NCBI RefSeq assembly: GCF_001949145.1
Contig: NW_019091459.1
Coordinates: 920,598-933,242, forward strand
Length of the DNA stretch: 12,645 bases
Direction of reading: 5' to 3'
Source: Acanthaster planci
Taxonomy: Eukaryota; Echinodermata; Asteroidea; Valvatida; Acanthasteridae
Below the pieces are notes generated by a model, which did no database searches, was not told where the DNA came from, and was given only the letters and a program-made list of their open reading frames with translations. How positions within the stretch are numbered: the stretch's first letter is position 1; each line of letters starts with the position of its first letter. The position numbers were made by a program, and so were the translations under genes. This document shows positions 8,817 to 12,645 of the stretch, piece by piece.

Positions 8817-11583
8817 CTGCCAAAACAATACAGAAATATCAAACTTTAGATCATTCATGCATATTAAAGACCACATCTTCCTTTGGGCACAAACCACTCG
8901 ATAGCACACTCAAGTATACCAAAATTATGTGTAATGTATATGTATGCACACATCCTTGCACCTTGTGAAGAGCATTCTTTGAAATACTCCTAACCCAATC
9001 CCAAACTGGTCAACAGCTGAAATGGAAATGATGTCTGACTACAATGTGCACAGCGCTGCTGGATGGCTCTCATTTCAATTGTACCTGGGATTTTGTTTGC
9101 TTTTATTTACTTTAAGTAAGAGTTAAGACACTGGTCCATGTCAAATGCTATAAAGATTACACAGAGTATTTATAGAGTAATTTGATGACCAGGAGCTGCA
9201 GTGGCACAACGCTCATGGACAGGTGGTGCTTTGACCAAGTGTGTCATGATATGTCAAATGCATGCGTGTGTCAAGCTGAATAATAGCTCAAGTACGGTAC
9301 ATCTTGAAAAAGCTGAAGAATGTGCATGTTTATGGTGTGAGTGCGGTGCCTCTGTAGAAATGGCGTCGAATCGGATCAGTCTACAGACAAATCCAACGAC
9401 CAAAATTAGAAGCCATTACTACGGAGCCATCCTGATCACACGCAGGTGATGCCCATGCGTGAAATTCCTCCAATAGGCACTTGTTAATTGCCAAAGTGCG
9501 CATGCCCACTCAGGTTGAGACAGGCCCCTCGGAATGGCGTCTTATAGGATTGCCTATCGTTGTAGTCAAAACTTTACAAACAGTTGGATGGTACACATAC
9601 ATGTACATGTACATGAATGTATTTAGTTGACAACTTTTGGAAAGTATTTTACAAGAAATGTAAAAGGAATTCCAGTTGTCAAAACTGTACCTGTTTCTGA
9701 CCACTGTTCTTCTTCAACTGATCAATCAAAGCATGTAGTCTCCTTACTTTACATGACAATAAAAAAGGGTTTATCAGAGGAACCCACCTGTTCCTTGTTG
9801 TGCTGAAGTGCAGGTAAGACCTCCCCCACAGTGCGTTCTACCAAAACTCCACCCACCAGACGAAAGCATTTTCTGTCAGCATCTACATCTTTTAGAGTTT
9901 CAATTACAAGTCTGAGGAAAGACAGATTCCATGAAATTGACTGATTACAACGATGTCTCCAAATATTAAATCTCTTGACCACAGAGATGAGATTTGTTTA
10001 TTATCATGATTTCAACCAAGTTTTGGCATAAGTTGTGCCATCAGTCATTTTCTTACATGTACTTGGTCAACCGTAGTGGAATTGTTACCGCAACCAAGTA
10101 AGTTGCTACTTTGGAAAACTGCACGCTTTTCCTACGTGCTATCACACACTTTGGGAAGAGTTTCCTACAATGACCCATTATGCATCTCAGAGTAATAAAA
10201 TGTCCTAAAATCAAATTCAGGACAAATACATGTATATTCAGGCCTTTACTCTAAAAACACTTTGAAATTTTCAGACTAGTCTCATAGGGTTTGTGCACAG
10301 GGTGTCAAGTGGCATCCATTTACACATGAACATGGAATCTTTCCCAAGCTTCGCTGGGGCCTACAGCGAGGACAAGGTGTGTAAAACCTTACAGTTCTGG
10401 AAGTACCTGTAGGAATCTTCTGATGTTACAGCTGTGCTTCATCGAGTTTTACTCTAAGCCCACTGGGCCTTTATGTAGGCTCAATTTTGAACCTTCTCTG
10501 ATTTATTGCACTCCTTCCTGAGTTGATTTGCCTTTGAATGATTTCCATTTGTAGGGTAATCAACCCAAGAAGAAGTGCAATAAATATTCGTAAGAAGCAA
10601 GACTGCCGTGACATGCCTCAACAACAGGTCTACAAACTGACCAAAGCATCCATGCAACCGCATTAAATGAATCATATCATCATGACAGATCAAGTTCCAT
10701 AAATGGACATTACCTGACACCCTGTGCACAAATCCTATCAGACCGGTCTGAAAAACGTTGGTTTTTCGTTAATAAATTATTTTCAATATTAAATTTGACT
10801 TGTTAGAGTGTATGTTGTTACTTTCTGATGCTTCATAAACCACCGCAAGGACAATATACAAGTACATGTAAGTGCTGTCTATGGAACTCTCACTGCCACG
10901 CTGCATTCTGGCAGGTGATCAGGTGGTCCAGACTCTAAGCTAACACATGGCTAAGAGTACTAACTGTAACTAACAGTACACCCATTGCATTAAGATAAAG
11001 GGTATTAACCCCTTTGCGACGGATGGCATGTCTTCAATGCCTGAAATCCAAACTGCAGGATTGTCACAAACTTTGAATCCTAATATCTTCCGAAATGAGA
11101 ATGACTTTGCAATTTTACTTACACCGGCGTATTCCTCAGAGTTTGGACTTTCATACCAGCACCCCTAAAGCTTTCCAAAATCGTAAATTTTCTGATGTAT
11201 TTCAGAAGATATTATTAGGAGTCAAAGTTTGTGACTATCCTGCAGTTTGGATTTCAGGCATTTAAGACATGCCTTGAAGTAGGGCTGTGGTGGCGACAGA
11301 TAAGAGACAGATTGTAAAAGCGAGCAACTACTACCACGGAGGAATTCCCAGTAGGCAGTACTACTACTAGCCGACCGCGAGAATGGCCTTACATTCCCTT
11401 ACTACTTCTGTACACTCACCGGTGCTCGTTCTGGTCCCCCTCGAGTTCAGCAATCTTGCTCATAAGTGCTCTTTGTTCCTGTCGTAGTTGGTTAAATTTA
11501 GCCACAATCTGTTCATTTGATGGCCCTTTTGTAGACGTTTTCGTGCTGCCATTTGCACTCGTTTTCCCTTTCTTGTCCGCCAT
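8643..11583 (-). CDS. PFDN2: Prefoldin subunit 2, three coding exons
   Basis: Beta-type subunit of the hexameric prefoldin co-chaperone, which in the cytosol binds nascent actin and tubulin with its coiled-coil tentacles and passes them to CCT/TRiC. Joining 11583-11420, 9911-9788 and 8816-8643 gives 153 residues, close to the usual length of about 154 in animals. The domains run in order: a polar Lys/Ser/Thr/Gly-rich N-tail (1-21), an N-terminal coiled-coil helix (about 22-66, FNQLRQEQRAL), the conserved beta-hairpin (about 69-88, RLVGGVLVERTV), a C-terminal coiled-coil helix (about 90-125, GKGKEINEFREKHNIR) and a polar tail ending GVLVASGT. All junctions are canonical and phases match: donor CG^GTGAGT to acceptor CAG^A (phase 2), then CAG^GTGGGT to GGCAG^CTT (phase 0). 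The start at 11583 has A at -3 and G at +4. Family identification is secure from the signature motifs. Species and expression are not visible. Confidence 0.96.
9360..9449 (+). CDS. Possible short ORF or first exon, antisense in PFDN2 intron 2 (doubtful)
   Basis: An ATG in good context (GAAATGG) opens a 29-codon frame starting MASNRISLQTN with codon use that looks coding. Near its end lies CGCAG^GTGATG, a usable splice donor, so it could be a plus-strand first exon. No downstream partner exon was found, it resembles no family I know, and it lies inside an intron of the opposite-strand gene. Chance is the leading alternative. Confidence 0.15.
   Translation: MASNRISLQTNPTTKIRSHYYGAILITRR
9600..9615. 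repeat. CATGTA short tandem repeat, perfect palindrome
   Basis: CATGTACATGTACATG is a perfect 16-nt palindrome made of alternating CATG and TA units. It is a simple microsatellite of the kind common in animal introns. Confidence 0.85.
9788..9911 (-). CDS. PFDN2: PFDN2 coding exon 2
   Basis: 124 nt encoding the end of the first helix and the whole beta-hairpin (residues 55-96, from LVIETLKDVDADRK through VLPALQHNKEQ). It holds the most conserved block of the family, RLVGGVLVERTV. The acceptor is preceded by a pyrimidine-rich tract (CTGTCTTTCCTCAG) and the donor is CAG^GTGGGT. The first base completes Arg55 begun in exon 1. Confidence 0.95.
10268..10754. mobile_element. Inverted-repeat element (MITE or foldback-like) in PFDN2 intron 1
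   Basis: The ends 10268-10322 and 10700-10754 are inverted copies, 55 nt each, with 46 of 55 positions matching. A perfect 18-nt block, TTTGTGCACAGGGTGTCA, lies in both. The 377-nt interior has no credible ORF and contains the hairpin at 10501-10585. A short non-coding element with terminal inverted repeats fits a non-autonomous DNA transposon. No clear target-site duplication is seen at the ends, so the exact borders are uncertain and an ancient inverted duplication remains possible. Confidence 0.55.
10501..10585 (-). ncRNA. Candidate microRNA-like hairpin in PFDN2 intron 1
   Basis: The two 32-nt arms (10501-10532 and 10554-10585) are inverted complements around a 21-nt loop. Read as minus-strand RNA, the sense of PFDN2, 27 Watson-Crick pairs and 3 G-U wobbles form, with one 2-nt internal mismatch near the loop. 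On the plus strand the three wobbles become A-C mismatches. The minus-strand 5' arm begins AUUUAUUGCACUUC, containing UAUUGCACUU, the first ten bases of miR-92 including its AUUGCAC seed. Known miR-25/92 members are processed from the 3' arm, so this would be an arm-switched or unrelated hairpin. Nesting inside an inverted-repeat element makes a transposon origin a real alternative. No expression evidence is available. Confidence 0.3.
11025..11273. mobile_element. Near-perfect foldback element in PFDN2 intron 1
   Basis: The left arm 11025-11096 and right arm 11199-11273 are inverted complements: 68 of 72 aligned bases match, with one 3-nt gap (about 94%). They are separated by a 102-nt spacer with no ORF. 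The arms start GGCATGTCTT. An imperfect direct repeat, GCGACGGAT (11016-11024) and GCGACAGAT (11293-11301), flanks the element, although the right copy lies 19 nt beyond the arm. This is the form of a foldback/MITE insertion that is fairly young, since the arms have hardly diverged. In the PFDN2 pre-mRNA it would form a long RNA duplex. Confidence 0.65.
11420..11583 (-). CDS. PFDN2: PFDN2 coding exon 1
   Basis: Encodes residues 1-54 and two bases of codon 55, covering the flexible N-tail and the start of the first coiled-coil helix (QIVAKFNQLRQEQRAL). The start codon sits in AACATGGCGG, a strong Kozak context that is also a YY1-like core. An in-frame ATG at 11607 would add eight residues (MRDIYEFN), but it has T at -3 and the extra residues do not resemble known PFDN2 N-termini, so 11583 is preferred. 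The exon ends in CACCG^GTGAGT, a strong donor. Confidence 0.93.
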
Positions 11584-11700
11584 GTTGAACTCATAAATAT
11601 CGCGCATAGAATTTACGCCGCGCCTAGCTAGCTAGCCGGGCCTGCATATGCAGCCAGCTAGCTGAGGCTGGGCCATTTTGAAACATCGGTGTCGTTACAA
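11584..11700 (-). promoter_or_regulatory. PFDN2 5' UTR and putative TATA-less promoter with palindromes
   Basis: The region directly upstream of the PFDN2 start is CpG-containing and has no TATA box in the expected place. It carries three perfect palindromes in a row: CTAGCTAGCTAG (11624-11635), CTGCATATGCAG (11642-11653) and CAGCTAGCTG (11655-11664). A YY1-like CAAAATGGCC follows on the minus strand (11680-11671). The start codon lies in a second YY1-like core, AACATGGCGG. YY1 sites near the start of housekeeping genes are well known in animals. That these sites act here is inference, and the transcription start is not determinable. Confidence 0.5.
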
Positions 11701-12540
11701 CTGTGGCTTTAGAGCTTGACGTAAAATCGTTTACTGAAACTTGATACTTCATGAAATAAAAAATAAAACGCTTTTCAAATTCTTAACTATGAACTTTTAT
11801 GTTTTTGTAGTAGGCAATGGATCCAAAATCTCACGACTTTTGGATACTTGTGAAGTCACGACGTTGGGACCAGTACACTGAACTTTAACAAAGCCTAAGT
11901 CTTAACAAAGGGCTCTAGACTCGCCTTGTCCATCTCTTTTGTGTTTCTTTTTACTGTTCCTCCTTACATCATTAGCTACAGAGGGCGCAATTTAGACTAC
12001 AATTGACAGCTCATAAAAAGTTTGGTTTGTACATATAGTTCCGGCCGTCGACGTTTTCAGGAAAAAAATAAATAAAATGAAGGCCAGAAAAGAAAAAGGA
12101 GACAGCTTGTTTTCTTTGTGTGTGAAAACAAAATGGCTCAAGCAGGGGAATATGCTATAAGTCGTCAAATGTCTACCTTTTTTTATCCCAAGACAAAAAT
12201 CGATTCAGGAACGTAATCCTAGATGTGCAGGGCATGTCCTTTTACTCTGCATGAAACCATTGTGAGCTATGTTGGACAGCCCAATTGCGACATCTGAATT
12301 TTACACCTCATCGTCCACCCAGCTGAACACCCTCCACCCGTACCTCCAATCGCCCACAATATAACTCCATTTTGCAGTTTACCACCCACTGTTGATAAAC
12401 TTTCTTTCTGACATATACCTGCAGCTCCTTTGTCGAACCTGAGTATGGGTACATTTGGAATAGATGGCAACAATCTTTCCAGTAACTGCCTTTGTTACGG
12501 AGGATAGCACAAAAGGTCTACCCACTTGTATCCACGGACG
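11701..12540. other. Stretch upstream of PFDN2 without a supported gene
   Basis: A candidate home for a divergent promoter. Two short plus-strand ATG frames (12133-12216, in CAAAATGGC context, and 12269-12364, with C/G-ending codons) and a minus-strand open segment (12267-12494) are present, but none joins to anything. A-rich tracts lie around 12060-12110. Confidence 0.5.
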
Positions 12541-12627
12541 TATATAAAAAAAACCTGGACTTGCAACGCCTTTGTATGAAAAAGAAGCCAACCAGCGGCC
12601 ATTTTACCGATCCGAATACAAAGGCGT
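12541..12627. other. TATA-like box and 12-bp inverted repeat at the window edge
   Basis: TATATAAA at 12541-12548 is followed by ACGCCTTTGTAT (12566-12577) and its exact complement ATACAAAGGCGT (12616-12627). A GGCCATTTT YY1-like core lies between the arms. This could be a core promoter for a gene beyond the window, or the end of a repeat. The window stops before either can be tested. Confidence 0.25.
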
Positions 12628-12645
12628 GGATTGGCTCCCTACTAT

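Larger units (their letters stand above)
8817..9787 (-). other. PFDN2 intron 2
   Basis: 971 nt between GTGGGT and TTGGCAG. It contains a perfect 16-nt palindrome (9600-9615), an NRF1-like TGCGCATGC (9498-9506) and a short plus-strand open frame beginning ATGGCGTC (9360-9449). Nothing in it is required for PFDN2. Confidence 0.88.
9912..11419 (-). other. PFDN2 intron 1
   Basis: 1,508 nt between GTGAGT and a TTTCCTCAG acceptor. No coding exon is seen inside and none is needed, because exons 1 and 2 join in phase and give an uninterrupted helix. It contains the two inverted-repeat elements and the hairpin described separately. The rest is unremarkable AT-rich intron. Confidence 0.9.

Noticed and set aside
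8495-8904. Plus-strand frames over PFDN2 exon 3
   Set aside because: They are antisense shadows of the real exon on the minus strand.
10481-10729. 82-codon minus-strand frame inside PFDN2 intron 1
   Set aside because: It spans the hairpin and one arm of the inverted-repeat element and is not part of any prefoldin.
11584-11607. Upstream in-frame ATG adding MRDIYEFN to PFDN2
   Set aside because: It has T at -3 and no resemblance to known N-termini, while the 11583 ATG has a strong context.
12133-12364. Two short plus-strand ATG frames upstream of PFDN2 as first exons of a divergent gene
   Set aside because: Both end in their own stop without a convincing donor, and no partner exon is visible. 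They are noted only in the stretch description.
1-12645. CRISPR array, bacterial operon, rRNA
   Set aside because: No regularly spaced direct repeats, no Shine-Dalgarno-led gene strings and no rRNA core motifs were seen. The spliced PFDN2 gene shows the DNA is animal.

Overview
This is eukaryotic, animal nuclear DNA. It has a spliced gene with GT-AG introns, long non-coding stretches, TTAGGG-like repeats and intronic foldback elements, and no bacterial-style operons. The only gene I can identify with confidence is prefoldin subunit 2 (PFDN2), on the minus strand. Its compact introns (about 1.0 and 1.5 kb), moderate AT-richness and close match to the animal protein suggest an invertebrate metazoan such as a lancelet, echinoderm, hemichordate or mollusc. 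The species cannot be fixed from this window.

Layout. 1-2600 is mostly gene-poor, with a C-run and a short TTAGGG-like tract at 2001-2031. 2630-4272 contains several minus-strand open segments that look coding but belong to no family I recognise: a terminal-exon-like segment (2630-2803), a short exon-like segment (3506-3568) and two overlapping frames (3701-4036 and 3928-4272). 4300-8500 is largely non-coding, with a few weak open segments (5527-5724, the 7150-7530 area, 7784-7972) and a 13-bp inverted repeat around 7488-7571 that carries YY1-like ATGGC cores.

8508-11700 is the PFDN2 locus, read right to left. It comprises a palindrome-rich, TATA-less promoter/5' UTR, coding exon 1 (11583-11420), intron 1 (11419-9912), exon 2 (9911-9788), intron 2 (9787-8817), exon 3 (8816-8643) and an AATAAA signal at 8513-8508. 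Splicing gives a 153-residue beta-type prefoldin subunit, a piece of the cytosolic hexamer that hands unfolded actin and tubulin to the chaperonin CCT/TRiC.

Intron 1 is the most unusual stretch. It holds a near-perfect foldback with 72/75-nt arms (11025-11273) and an element with 55-nt inverted ends (10268-10754). Inside the second lies an 85-nt hairpin (10501-10585) that pairs better as the PFDN2-sense transcript than as its complement. Its 5' arm carries the AUUGCAC seed of the miR-25/92 family. 11700-12645 lies upstream of PFDN2 and could hold a divergent promoter, but I cannot establish a second gene there.
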